This document shows, piece by piece, positions 18,259 to 26,526 of a stretch of DNA of 60,612 bases. A program made the position numbers and the translations under genes. Under the pieces are notes generated by a model. That model ran no database searches, had not been told where the DNA came from, and saw nothing but the letters and a program-made list of their open reading frames with translations. Location of the stretch: contig NZ_QPJM01000021.1 in NCBI RefSeq assembly GCF_003337575.1, positions 1-60,612 on the forward strand. The letters are read 5' to 3'. Source of the stretch: Phyllobacterium bourgognense. GTDB taxonomy: Bacteria > Pseudomonadota > Alphaproteobacteria > Rhizobiales > Rhizobiaceae. Position 1 is the first letter of the stretch. Every line of letters starts with the position of its first letter.

Positions 18259-18537
18259 TCAGTGGTATTGTTCGAAATCAACCTTTGTCGCGTCCTTTCC
18301 GTCAAATTCGAATGTGATGCACCACGGGCCGTTCACATGAACTGTAAAGCGTGTTGGATTGAAGCCCTTTAGCGGATGGAAGTCAAAACCCGGAAGGTTC
18401 ATATCTTCTGGCTTCTCCGCGTTATCAAGACGATCCAAACGGACCAGAATGCGCTTTTGAATCTTAGCGTCGATCTTGGCTGTCTTTCCTGTTTGGAACA
18501 GGTCGGCAAGCGCTTTGTTCTTGAATGTCTTGATCAT
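18259..18537 (-). CDS. higB: HigB-type toxin (RelE superfamily)
   Basis: A 92-residue RelE/HigB-family ribosome-dependent mRNA interferase candidate. Typical HigB features are MIKTFKNKALADLFQTGK, RLDRLDNAEKPEDMNLPGFD, HPLKG and NGPWCITFEFDGKDATKVDF. The start at 18537 gives the usual length; in-frame codons upstream overlap the operator. It is the first gene of the module. Confidence 0.9.
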   Translation of the reverse strand: MIKTFKNKALADLFQTGKTAKIDAKIQKRILVRLDRLDNAEKPEDMNLPGFDFHPLKGFNPTRFTVHVNGPWCITFEFDGKDATKVDFEQYH

Positions 18538-18544
18538 GTGATTT

Positions 18545-18595
18545 TGTAAGCAATCAGCGTACAATTGTCAATGGATTGTATGCAAATAGCTTACA
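18545..18595 (-). promoter_or_regulatory. Inverted repeats in the higBA promoter
   Basis: Two nested inverted repeats precede higB: TGTAAGC (18545-18551) with GCTTACA (18589-18595), and GCGTACAAT (18557-18565) with ATTGTATGC (18575-18583), the latter with one mismatch. Position and symmetry fit an autoregulatory operator. Confidence 0.65.
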
Positions 18596-18619
18596 TTATT
18601 TCCTTGACTGGAGTTGCAC

Positions 18620-18823
18620 ATGAGGTGGACCAAAGGCGAGCCTGAACCGGCAATGACGGATCCCATCCTTGTCACGCACAAGGAACACGGCCTAATGCTG
18701 GCAACATGGCAGGAGCACCGCGGCAGCTACATCGGCGTCAAGGCGAAGGGTGACACTCATGCTCCGTTCTTTCATATGGTCATTGAGCCTGGTGTGATAA
18801 CGAAGTGGTTCAAGCCAAGTTGA
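18620..18823 (+). CDS. Hypothetical protein (67 aa)
   Basis: A 67-residue protein beginning MRWTKGEPEPAMTDPILVTH with the segment HAPFFHMVIEPGVITKWFK. The ATG at 18620 follows GGAG by six bases. No family is recognised. It is divergent from higBA and may belong to the same acquired segment. Confidence 0.5.
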   Translation: MRWTKGEPEPAMTDPILVTHKEHGLMLATWQEHRGSYIGVKAKGDTHAPFFHMVIEPGVITKWFKPS

Positions 18824-18843
18824 CGGCAAACGCCACAAGAGCT

Positions 18844-19035
18844 TTACTTGCGCGTCTTTCGAGCGCGGATAAAATCGTTGATCCTTTCGCAATCACCATT
18901 GTATTTTTTGATCAACTGTTCTGCGTCATCTTTATTAAGACCAAACGCTTCCATAAGATGGTCAATGGTATAGGTCTCTCCAGCCTTTCCAGAGGTGCGG
19001 TTCTTCCAACCCGAAGCCTGTTTATCGTGGGTCAT
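18844..19035 (-). CDS. Hypothetical protein (63 aa)
   Basis: A 63-residue protein, MTHDKQASGWKNRTSG at the start and a helical C-terminus (YTIDHLMEAFGLNKDDAEQL, then IKKYNGDCERINDFIRARK). The second half resembles small helical domains of the DUF3606/UBA-like sort, but the match is weak. It is convergent with the 67-residue gene next to it. Confidence 0.5.
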   Translation of the reverse strand: MTHDKQASGWKNRTSGKAGETYTIDHLMEAFGLNKDDAEQLIKKYNGDCERINDFIRARKTRK

Positions 19036-19112
19036 TACTTTTTCCTCCGCGCATACCGGCGCGCAGATTATTGGACGCTCACCAACGCCGGAATGCAAGC
19101 GAAGATCGATTG

Positions 19113-19655
19113 ATGATGGCGTCACGCCCAATTCCAACAGGAGACATTATCGCCGCTGATGCGAGGATAAGCTTTGCTCCGGCTCCTGAAATGGTCGAGT
19201 GGGTTAGAGCGACGTTCATCGAAGATGATGGTAAGCTTTTCAATCCCGACCACTTGCATTTGCAATCGGCATCAATTGGCATGCTCTGGACAAATGTCAG
19301 CAATAGCCGCAAGGGCCGTCGCATCGTCGGTCAGTGTGAAGAGGGTCAGCCATCCGGCACGATGGGGAAGTGGGGCAAGGCTCGTGCAGAAGAGCAGATC
19401 GTCGGATGGTTCGGCCACGTGCCGGATTTCATTCTCACCTTCAATGCTGACTACGCCCTGTCATGCAGCGATGCCGAGTTCTGCGCATTGGTCGAGCATG
19501 AGCTCTATCACGCCGCACAAGAGACCGATCCGTTCGACGCTCCGAAGTTCCGCAAATCGACAGGACTGCCAGCATTCACCCTACGAGGACATGACATTGA
19601 AGAGTTCATCGGTGGGTGTTGTCACCTTGTTTATGGCTTAAGGTTTGCAGGGTAG
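19113..19655 (+). pseudogene. Phage-type putative metallopeptidase, cut by an IS element
   Basis: A putative phage metallopeptidase. The zinc-binding motif is HELYH near residue 132, followed by GLPAFTLRGHDIEEFIG with the downstream acidic ligand region of the family. The native sequence ends at EEFIG, exactly where the IS6-family element begins at 19614; the last 14 residues are encoded by IS sequence. The normal C-terminus is missing. Either ATG at 19113 or 19116 could be the start. Confidence 0.75.
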
Positions 19656-20398
19656 AAGCAGAGGTATGAAGCAACCTCGCATCAACTATAAGAATCATCG
19701 ATTTCCACCACAGATCATCGCTCATTCAGTTTGGCTCTATTTCCGGTTTCCCTTGAGCCTGCGTCTGGTCGAGGAAATGTTGCTGGAGCGCGGTATTGTG
19801 GTTTCGTACGAGACAATCTGGCGTTGGGGAAAGAAGTTCGGTCCGCACTACGCGCATCGCCTTCATCGCAAGCAACCGGGCCGTGCTGATATCTGGCATC
19901 TCGACGAAATGGTCATTAGCATCAATGGCAGAAAGCACTGGCTATGGGCGTGCTGTTGATCAGGACGGATATGTCCTCGATGAAATTGTCCAGAGCCGCC
20001 GCAATACCAAAGCAGCGAGGCGATTGCTCAAACGACTGCTGAGAAAACAAGGCATGGCGCCCAAGCGCATGATCACCGACAAACTGCGTTCTTACGGAGC
20101 TGCCCGGCGTCAGCTCATGGCCCACGGCGAACATCGGTCGCACAAAGGGCTGAATAACCGGGCGGAGAACTCCCACGTACCGTTGCGAAAACGGGAGAGA
20201 GTGATGCAGGGCTTCCGTTCGCCGGACAGCCTGCAGCGTTTCGTTTCGATCTTCTCTGCAGTCCGCAATCTCTTCGTCCCACCCCGCATAAGCCGGTTCG
20301 CATTTCAAATTCACTTGCATCGCCTCGGCGCCATGGCCGAGTGGAAAAACCAGATCACTGCTTCTATAAATCCTTTTGCCAACAAGGTGACAACGCCC
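19614..20398 (+). mobile_element. IS6-family element with frameshifted transposase
   Basis: A 785-base element bounded by GGGTGTTGTCACCTTGTT at 19614-19631 and its inverted repeat at 20381-20398 (17 of 18 positions). Length and single DDE transposase are normal for IS6/IS26 relatives. The eight bases on each side (TCATCGGT and TCGACAGT) differ, so there is no target duplication. The two sides are also unrelated broken genes, a metallopeptidase and an ISL3 transposase, which points to a deletion or rearrangement after insertion. Confidence 0.9.
19666..20390 (+). pseudogene. IS6-family transposase, frameshifted
   Basis: A DDE transposase of the IS6 family. The first part (MKQPRINYKNHRFPPQIIAH, VEEMLLERGIVVSYETIWRW, DIWHLDEMVI with the first catalytic Asp) runs from 19666 in one frame and ends near 19955. 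The rest (DQDGYVLDEIVQSRRNTKAA, ITDKLRSYGAARRQL, LNNRAENSHVPLRKRERVM) continues in the next frame. The break lies at the GRKHWLWA segment, so no full-length enzyme is made without a slip. Confidence 0.9.
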
Positions 20399-20707
20399 TC
20401 GACAGTGTTCGCCATAATGCGTGACTTGGCCATGCGCTTCAACGGCATCTTGCGCAGCAGGAATTCGGAGGCACTGGATGAATGGATCGATGATGCCATT
20501 GACACCGAACTCACGGCGATCATGCGTTTCGCCAGCGTTTTGCGCCGGGATATTGATGCCGTCAAAAATGCAATCGAACTCCCTTGGAGCAACGGTCAAG
20601 CCGAAGGGCAGATCAACCGCCTCAAGATGCTGAAGCGAGCAATGTACGGTCGCGCCGGCCCAGAACTGATGAGGGCAAGAATGCTGCTGCTGAATCACAG
20701 AAATTGA
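20399..20707 (+). pseudogene. ISL3-family transposase, C-terminal fragment
   Basis: About 100 residues matching the C-terminus of ISL3-type transposases: FASVLRRDIDAVKNAIELPW, SNGQAEGQINRLKMLKRAMYG and RAGPELMRARML. It begins directly at the outer end of the IS6-family element and is in frame with the second part of that element's transposase, which makes an accidental fusion frame. The N-terminal three quarters are missing. Confidence 0.85.
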
Positions 20708-20769
20708 GGATGAACCCAGTTAAGTGCAATGCGACGCCGGCGTGAGGCCCAACCATGAATCTGTCTCCG

Positions 20770-21058
20770 AATCTTGCATAGGGGCCGATATGCGCAGGTA
20801 AAGCGGAAGCTCCTCCATGGGCGGCAGTGATGCCTTTGCCCTGGCTGGCGGAGCATGCGGCTGTTGGGATGAACGGCCATACACACAGGAATGCCGATCC
20901 GGTCGAGGGCCGGTCACCTCGGCCATCCGGACGATGCCCAAACGGGGAAAGTGCGGCCGCAACCGGTTCACGGTGACGTCCGCATCAGTTAGCGTTGTCG
21001 ATGACGGTTCATCGAGATGGGGGCAACACGAAGGTTCGCTTCGTCCGCCGTCAATCAA
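20770..21058 (-). pseudogene. YcaO-domain protein fragment, frameshifted
   Basis: A piece of a YcaO-family protein, the ATP-dependent enzymes that form azolines or thioamides on peptide backbones. RLRPHFPRLGIVRMAEVTG is read in one frame. GLDRIGIPVCMAVHPNSRML continues in a second, and SQGKGITAA in a third. This order and wording match the start of the YcaO domain (ITRVADVTGLDxIGIPV, xAVRPNSRSLSVSQGKG). At least two frameshifts and loss of everything after the SQGKG motif show it is dead. It lies 100 bases downstream of the repeat-bearing small protein on the same strand, so an intact ancestor would have been its partner. Confidence 0.8.
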
Positions 21059-21159
21059 CCAAAACCGGAATCCCTGCCAATGGTTTCATTGCCCTCCATC
21101 AGTCCGCGAAGCAGCAATCTTGCAAACCATCCAGGTGCCGGAACGTGTTTGCAATGTGG

Positions 21160-21510
21160 TCACTCTAAAGCAGCCGGACCAGCGGAACGCGCCCGTTCAA
21201 ACGGGTTGCAGCGACCGTCGAAGGAGAGCGCCCGCTCGGACGGATCGCTGCGACCGTCGAAGGAAAGAGCCCGCTCGGACGGTTGGCTACGGCCATCGAA
21301 GGAGAGCGCCCGTTCAGACGCATCGCTTCGACTATCGCCCGCGGCTATTCCGCGGTTTGTCAATTTGTTGATCGAATTCAAGAATTCCAGGCCTGCTAAT
21401 CCCAAGGAACCGATCACCTCCCGATCGAGATACTCGGCACTGTGTGTTTCCATGTTCACGAGCCAGAGCTTGTTGGTGTCTGAGTCATCCACGATTTGAT
21501 ACTTTGCCAT
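21160..21510 (-). CDS. Repeat-bearing small protein, candidate RiPP precursor
   Basis: A 116-residue protein in two parts. Residues 1-59 (MAKYQIVDDSDTNKLWLVNM onward, ending LTNRGIAAGD) form an acidic, helix-prone leader-like region. Residues 65-103 are three 13-residue units, SERALSFDGRSQP, SERALSFDGRSDP and SERALSFDGRCNP, and a fourth degenerate unit starts FERARSAG. Each unit keeps two or three Ser/Cys residues, the residues YcaO enzymes modify. AAAGG lies eight bases before the ATG at 21510. A YcaO fragment follows and a BTAD-type regulator precedes, so I propose a multi-core RiPP precursor whose maturation genes have decayed. A plain repeat protein cannot be ruled out. Confidence 0.65.
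   Translation of the reverse strand: MAKYQIVDDSDTNKLWLVNMETHSAEYLDREVIGSLGLAGLEFLNSINKLTNRGIAAGDSRSDASERALSFDGRSQPSERALSFDGRSDPSERALSFDGRCNPFERARSAGPAALE
21202..21318 (-). repeat. Three 39-bp in-frame tandem repeats
   Basis: Three consecutive 39-base units encode the 13-residue repeats of the candidate precursor. They differ at a few positions, most changing residues 11-12 of the unit or being silent. A fourth, degenerate unit occupies 21163-21201. Confidence 0.85.
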
Positions 21511-21894
21511 GCGAATAACCTTTCTATGAAGGAGAGCCCACACGGCAAAGATATGACGATTCCGGTTTTGATCAAGAAAACAATTCACTTCATCTTTTTA
21601 ATGTCCAGTACTTTACCTTATTCTTATCACATCCAGATCGTCGAATGCTATCTGTCGGCACATTGGATCGACTGCCTACAGCGACCGCAATATCTACTCT
21701 CTTGATTGCGATTATTCCGTGCTTTTTCGCGTTCTCGTAACAATCTTAACTAACTCATCATCAAGTGCACCCCAGGCCGTTAAAGCCCTGTCAGCCGGCG
21801 ACGACGTCCCCCTCTCAACATTGACCAACCAAAACTCATCGTGCTCTGTACTTCGCCATGCAGATAATTCCTGTGTTGGATTTGAAGTTGAAGA

Positions 21895-23919
21895 CTACTG
21901 GAACCCTGCTTCACGCAAGGATGCTTCATATTTTGCGCGCTGTTCGGGAACCCTCAGACAAACACTCTTGGTCCACGCATCAATCCGAAAGGTCGGACTA
22001 TCTACCAGCGCATAGTTTCGGTATTCGGTCGCCTTTTCCTTCTCGCCAAGCATCGCCCAGCTTGCAGCCATGAGGCGGGCTGCAGCGCGGGGGTTTTTCA
22101 TTTTCTCAAGAAAGCTGATGGCTTCGGTGTGACGATCGAGGCTATGAAGAGTTCCTGCCCCCACCCAATAGTAATAATCCGGAGCGAGGGGATTATGTTG
22201 AATCGCTTGTTCAATTTTTTCGAGGGCCATATGGAGATCGCCATAGTGGGTCAGCGCATCGGCATAATCGGCAAGCAGATCGGCATGTTGCGGATTGATG
22301 GATTCGCCTTGGTCGAAATATTCAAGACTGTTGTCAAATTTGCCGAGATACATGCTGATGGTGCCAAGTTCGCGCAAAGGCCGTTCATCGTCCGGATCGG
22401 TTGGTGCGGCGCGCTTGGCAACCTGCTCACCCTCAAGCAGGATATCTTTCTCACTCCGCGCAAGCATGAGCCATTCCTTTTGCATCGTGCGCGCGATGCC
22501 GCTGAGCGCCGGCACGAAGTCCGGTGACGCAGTGAGAGAATTCTTGAAGGCCTGGCGCGCCTGACGCAATTTCGGAAGGTCGAATCTGTCGACATCCCTC
22601 TTGCCGATCAGATACCAGTAGTAGGCGTTCGGATCCTGGTAGAGCTTATTGTAGCGATCGAGTTCGGACTTCTTGATGAGCGAGACGACGGAGAGAATGA
22701 TGCGGATCGACAGCTGGCGATATTGCTGCTCGGGCAGAACATAGTCGAACTTCTGTTTTTCCGCCCAGACGATTTCCTGGGTGGCGACATCAATAAGCTT
22801 CACCGACAGGAAACAGAAACCGTCGAGGCGAACGATCTTGCTGTCGACCGCATAGTTGACGCCGAATTGTTCACGCAAACCCTCAAAACTGTCTATCGGG
22901 GAATCGGTGACAACCCTCTTCGATGTATAGGGCGCCACAACCGACAGTGTACGCAGGCGGCAAAGCCCGATGGTGATATCGTCTACCAGCGAGGCTGCAA
23001 GCTGCTCCATCGGATCCGCTGCATTATGCGGCATATAAAGGACCATGACTCGCGGCAGACCAGCCTTCTTGTTCTGCTCAAGCTGGGTCGTCGCCAGGAT
23101 CGATTGCGGGGTCTGGATCTCCACGCCATTGGCAACGAGCGGAGGAGCCGGCTGCGGCAGGATCAGGGCTCGCGTTGTCGCTGGTGAAAGCTTGGGCAGC
23201 AGCTGCTGATAGAGCTCGATCGTCTCTTCTTCCGGATCGACATCGAGATCGTCACGGAGCTTCTTGGCGCATTCGCGGAACGTGCGTTCCACCTTCGCGA
23301 TCAGACCCAGTTGCGATGCGGTCTGCATCAAAGTGCGATAGCCGACCTCCTGATAGGGATCGATCTCGATCAGCTTGCGGGCGCATTGACGCTTTTCATC
23401 GATGCTGACGCCAACCGGCTGGTTGACCATCCTCAAGAGTGTCGTGATCAGATCATCGCGCAGCTTGACGCGCTGAACGTCCAGCCATTCGTCGAAATCG
23501 GAGTTCTGCGGCTCGTTATGCGCGAGCAGGTCGCCAGTATAAAGGCCGGCGAGACTGAGGACAGACTCTATGTCGCCCAACTGCGCAAATTCCAGATATT
23601 CAAGGAGATCGATGCTGAGCAGTTCTGCTCTCACCTGCGACAGGTTAAGATAGACATATGTGGCGTCGCCCTGGACAAGGTTGAGGCCGTACTGTTCCTG
23701 AAATTTGCGGATGCGCGCCAGGCTCTGGCGCAAATTCATGGAAGCATGGGCCTGATCCGTATCGGACCAGAAAACCTGAGCAAGCTTGCCGCGGGAAACA
23801 GAATGATTGGGACTCTCGAGAAGCAGATAGACTATTATACGAAGAAAGTTCGCAGGTACGCGCGGGACGAGTTGCCCGCCCAGACTAACAGTTGCCTCTC
23901 CAAAAACCGCCAGCTTCAT
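21895..23919 (-). CDS. BTAD/SARP-type regulator with TPR domain
   Basis: A 674-residue transcriptional regulator. Residues 1-95 form a winged helix-turn-helix (MKLAVFGEATVSLGG, then FLRIIVYLLLESPNHSVSRG and LRQSLARIRKFQEQYGL). Residues ~96-245 are a bacterial transcriptional activation domain (FDEWLDVQRVKLRDDLITTL, DPYQEVGYRTLMQ, LRDDLDVDPEEETIELYQQL). A central domain (VLYMPHNAADPMEQLAASLV) resembles the non-catalytic linker of BTAD-cyclase-like proteins, and TPR repeats fill ~430-660. Such SARP-like activators often control peptide or secondary-metabolite genes. It lies 385 bases upstream of the candidate precursor on the same strand and is intact, unlike most of the island. Confidence 0.88.
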   Translation of the reverse strand: MKLAVFGEATVSLGGQLVPRVPANFLRIIVYLLLESPNHSVSRGKLAQVFWSDTDQAHASMNLRQSLARIRKFQEQYGLNLVQGDATYVYLNLSQVRAELLSIDLLEYLEFAQLGDIESVLSLAGLYTGDLLAHNEPQNSDFDEWLDVQRVKLRDDLITTLLRMVNQPVGVSIDEKRQCARKLIEIDPYQEVGYRTLMQTASQLGLIAKVERTFRECAKKLRDDLDVDPEEETIELYQQLLPKLSPATTRALILPQPAPPLVANGVEIQTPQSILATTQLEQNKKAGLPRVMVLYMPHNAADPMEQLAASLVDDITIGLCRLRTLSVVAPYTSKRVVTDSPIDSFEGLREQFGVNYAVDSKIVRLDGFCFLSVKLIDVATQEIVWAEKQKFDYVLPEQQYRQLSIRIILSVVSLIKKSELDRYNKLYQDPNAYYWYLIGKRDVDRFDLPKLRQARQAFKNSLTASPDFVPALSGIARTMQKEWLMLARSEKDILLEGEQVAKRAAPTDPDDERPLRELGTISMYLGKFDNSLEYFDQGESINPQHADLLADYADALTHYGDLHMALEKIEQAIQHNPLAPDYYYWVGAGTLHSLDRHTEAISFLEKMKNPRAAARLMAASWAMLGEKEKATEYRNYALVDSPTFRIDAWTKSVCLRVPEQRAKYEASLREAGFQ

Positions 23920-24204
23920 TCCGCCTAAACCCCGGATTTTATTTGATTTTCTGAATACGTAACCCTGTCAATCGATAAATGCCGTTCTGCCTTGCCATTA
24001 ACTCTACTATAGCTTCAAATAGTTCACTAGAGGGAGTATTAGCAGCATAAAGCCGCAAAGGTTCTCTGCGAATTCATGGCTGAATCGCCGATCTTTGGTA
24101 TGAATTAATGCTTATCCCGGTCGCTCAGGTATACACTACATTGGCCTGCTGCCGGTTTCATAGACACTGAGTTAAGGTGTTCTGCATGAAACCGGAGAGT
24201 ATGA

Positions 24205-24635
24205 ATGCAAAGACGAAAGTTCAGCCGCGAATACAAGCTTGAAGCGGTGAAGCTGGTGAAGGAGCGTGGTGTCGCTGTTGCACAGGCTGCCCGCGACCTC
24301 GATGTCCACGAGAATGTGCTGCGCAAATGGATCAGGGAGCATGGCTCCGATCCGGTCCAGTCCTTGGGCATGGACAGATGAAGCCGGAACAGCTTGAGAT
24401 CGAACGGCTGCGGCGCGAGGTCGCGAAGCTGAAGGCGGAGCGCGATATTCTAAAAAAGACCGCAGCCTACTTTGCCCGGCGTGTCTGGCATAATGTGCTG
24501 GCTGAAGGCTTGTCGTGCGGTCTTCATCGCATTGAGCGGCTGATGCGTCAGAATGCGCTCCGGGCGAGGCCACGTCGGCGCGGCCTGCCGAAAGATGCGG
24601 GCGACCGTGCGGTCATCATGCCGAATGTGCTGGAT
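24205..24635 (+). pseudogene. IS3-family element remnant (orfA and part of orfB)
   Basis: The start of an IS3-family orfA (MQRRKFSREYKLEAVKLVKE, WIREHGSDPVQS) runs from 24205 behind GGAG and hits a stop at 24379-24381 after a small deletion. The reading continues in another frame with KPEQLEIERLRREVAKLKAE. It then jumps from AAYFAR directly to RVWHNVLAEGLSCGLHRIER, which belongs well inside orfB, so an internal stretch is missing. The second IS6-family element cuts the sequence at 24636. A short inverted repeat GGTTTCAT/ATGAAACC near 24155-24190 may mark the left end. Confidence 0.8.
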
Positions 24636-25444
24636 GGTCTTGTCACATAAACTGAGTTGAAGTGGGGTTTGCCTCTCTACGGTCTGTTTCAGGCAGTCGC
24701 AATCGTTGCGATGTTCCACTGCGCCATCGCATCGAGACGATGGTGGCGGATGGCATATGCTGAACGGTCAGAGCGAGGTGGGACAAACACATTTCTAAGA
24801 GCTGAGAAGATCGCGACGAAGCATTGCAGGCCTCCTTGAGATCGGAAGCCCTGCTTTATCCGCTCACGTTTTCGTAGCGGCAGGTGCGAATTCTCCGCCC
24901 GGTTATTCAGCCCCTTGTGGCTCTGATGTTCAACGGCCGGCATGATCTGACGCCGTGCTGCTCCATAGGAGCGCAACTTGTCCGTGATCATCCGCTTCGG
25001 CAACATACCCTGCTTCTTCAGCAGGCGCATCAGCAAACGTCTGGCAGCCTTGGTATTACGACGGTTTTGGACAATCTCGTCGAGTACATAGCCTTCCTGA
25101 TCAACAGCCCGCCACAACCAGCACTTCCTGCCTGCGATGGTGATCACCATCTCGTCGAGGTGCCAGACGTCAGGCCGGCTTGGCTGTTTGCGACGAAGGC
25201 GCCGGGCATAGCTCGGGCCGAACTTGATCCCCCAGCGCCGGACCGTTTCATAAGAGACAGTGATCCCGCGTTCCAGCAGCATTTCCTCAACGAGCCGCAA
25301 GCTCAATGGAAATCTGTAGTAGAGCCATACGGCACGGGCGATGATCTGAGCCGGGAAACGGTGACGCTTGTAGCTGACGGCAGGCTGGTTCATGCCACGC
25401 CTTCTAGCTCAGAAGTGCTGACGCTACGTTTATGTGACAAGACC
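24636..25444 (-). mobile_element. IS6-family element, intact
   Basis: An 809-base element with terminal repeats GGTCTTGTCACATAAAC at both ends (24636-24652 and 25428-25444 inverted) and one full transposase gene. Flanking octamers (TGCTGGAT and ACTTCGAA) differ, so no target duplication is present. Its ends differ from those of the element at 19614-20398, so the two are different IS types and do not form a simple composite transposon. Confidence 0.9.
24689..25393 (-). CDS. IS6-family transposase
   Basis: A 234-residue DDE transposase, full length for the family. It has the N-terminal zinc-finger-like/HTH part (MNQPAVSYKRHRFPAQIIAR, ERGITVSYETVRRWG), DVWHLDEMVITIAGR with the first Asp, MITDKLRSYGAARRQIMP with the second, and NNRAENSHLPLRKRERIKQG with the Glu. 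No frameshift is seen, so the element may be active. Confidence 0.95.
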   Translation of the reverse strand: MNQPAVSYKRHRFPAQIIARAVWLYYRFPLSLRLVEEMLLERGITVSYETVRRWGIKFGPSYARRLRRKQPSRPDVWHLDEMVITIAGRKCWLWRAVDQEGYVLDEIVQNRRNTKAARRLLMRLLKKQGMLPKRMITDKLRSYGAARRQIMPAVEHQSHKGLNNRAENSHLPLRKRERIKQGFRSQGGLQCFVAIFSALRNVFVPPRSDRSAYAIRHHRLDAMAQWNIATIATA

Positions 25445-25530
25445 ACTTCGAAGCATATATCGGGAAGGTCGGCGGCAAAGCGATAGCATTCACCGAGCGA
25501 GTGCCATCAGGTTTGACATCGGGCGCCAGG

Positions 25531-26526
25531 CTATCCTGCGATCAGATTCGACTGCGCGGCATCATCCCAGAAAGACCTCGAAATTTCCCATTCGAGCCAA
25601 CGGACATTCTGATCGACGCGTTCCTTGTGGCTCATACCAATGACGGCAACTGAAACGGACGAGTGGCGAAACGGAAATTGAAGCGCGGCAGCCTGTAGGG
25701 GTATATTGTGCTTTTCGCACAAGGCCTCGAGGCGCTGGGTTTTCTCCATAACGGCGGTGGGTGGCGCCTTATAGTCATAGGTGACGTTGGCGGAGGTGGG
25801 GCCCGAGGCCAGTATTCCGGAGTTGAAAACCCCGGCGACCACGATCTCGACACCTTTGCTCGCCGCGAGTGGAAGAAGGTCATCCGCTGCGCTTTGATCG
25901 AGTAAGGTATAACGTCCAGCGATCATAACAGCGTCAAGGGTGGCATTTTGCAGGAAACGCGTTGCAATATCGCTTTCATTGACGCCAACACCCACCGCTC
26001 TTATGTGACCCGCCTTACGCAAATCATCGAGTGCGCGGTAACATCCGTCGATTGCTTCATCGAAGCGTCGTTCGAAGGTCTCTCCATGTGTGTAGCGATC
26101 GACATCGTGGATATAGACGAGATCGAACTCGGAAAAACCGAGGCGATTGGCCGATTGTTCGAGTGACCGCATTGTCCCTTGGTAGCTGTAGTCAAATACT
26201 GGCTTCAGGCGAAGCGGCGACGCCCAAATTCCATAATCGACATCCTCGCCACGAGGCGGCACGAGATAACGCCCGACCTTGGTCGAAACCGTGAAACTTT
26301 GGCGCGGCACCGTGCGGAGAAACTGGCCAAGCCGCAATTCACTGAGGCCGTGGCCATAAAGCGGAGCGGTATCAAAATACCGAAATCCAGCATCGTAGGC
26401 GCTGTGCAGCACCTCCTGCGCTTGCGCTTCCGGCACGTCGCGGTAGAGCGTGCCGATACCGCTCGCGCCAAAACCGAGCCGTGACGCGAATCCAATGCGG
26501 CTCTTTCCGACTGGTTCAAGGCTCAT
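25531..26526 (-). CDS. Aldo/keto reductase, aldose 1-dehydrogenase-like
   Basis: A 331-residue aldo/keto reductase resembling the D-threo-aldose/L-fucose 1-dehydrogenase group, which oxidises aldoses to aldonolactones with NAD(P)+. The catalytic tetrad is present: Asp and Tyr in YFDTAPLYGHG, Lys in TVSTKVGR and His in LVYIHDVDR. It overlaps the next upstream gene, the lactonase-like amidohydrolase, by four bases, as expected for consecutive steps of one pathway. It is the last gene of a three-gene operon, and the IS6-family element ends 87 bases beyond it. Confidence 0.85.
   Translation of the reverse strand: MSLEPVGKSRIGFASRLGFGASGIGTLYRDVPEAQAQEVLHSAYDAGFRYFDTAPLYGHGLSELRLGQFLRTVPRQSFTVSTKVGRYLVPPRGEDVDYGIWASPLRLKPVFDYSYQGTMRSLEQSANRLGFSEFDLVYIHDVDRYTHGETFERRFDEAIDGCYRALDDLRKAGHIRAVGVGVNESDIATRFLQNATLDAVMIAGRYTLLDQSAADDLLPLAASKGVEIVVAGVFNSGILASGPTSANVTYDYKAPPTAVMEKTQRLEALCEKHNIPLQAAALQFPFRHSSVSVAVIGMSHKERVDQNVRWLEWEISRSFWDDAAQSNLIAG

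Noticed and set aside
19796..20707. One 303-residue transposase gene
   Set aside because: The frame crosses the IS6 terminal repeat at 20381-20398; its two halves belong to IS6 and ISL3 families, so it is an accidental fusion.
21163..21318. Short tandem repeats as a CRISPR array
   Set aside because: The 39-base units are directly adjacent without spacers and stay in frame with a coding sequence behind a ribosome binding site.
21719..22015. Plus-strand gene of 98 residues
   Set aside because: It overlaps the 3' end of the BTAD regulator antisense and has no family match or ribosome binding site.
19614..25444. Composite transposon carrying the RiPP-like locus
   Set aside because: The two IS6-family elements have different terminal repeats and lengths, are in opposite orientation, and have no target duplications.
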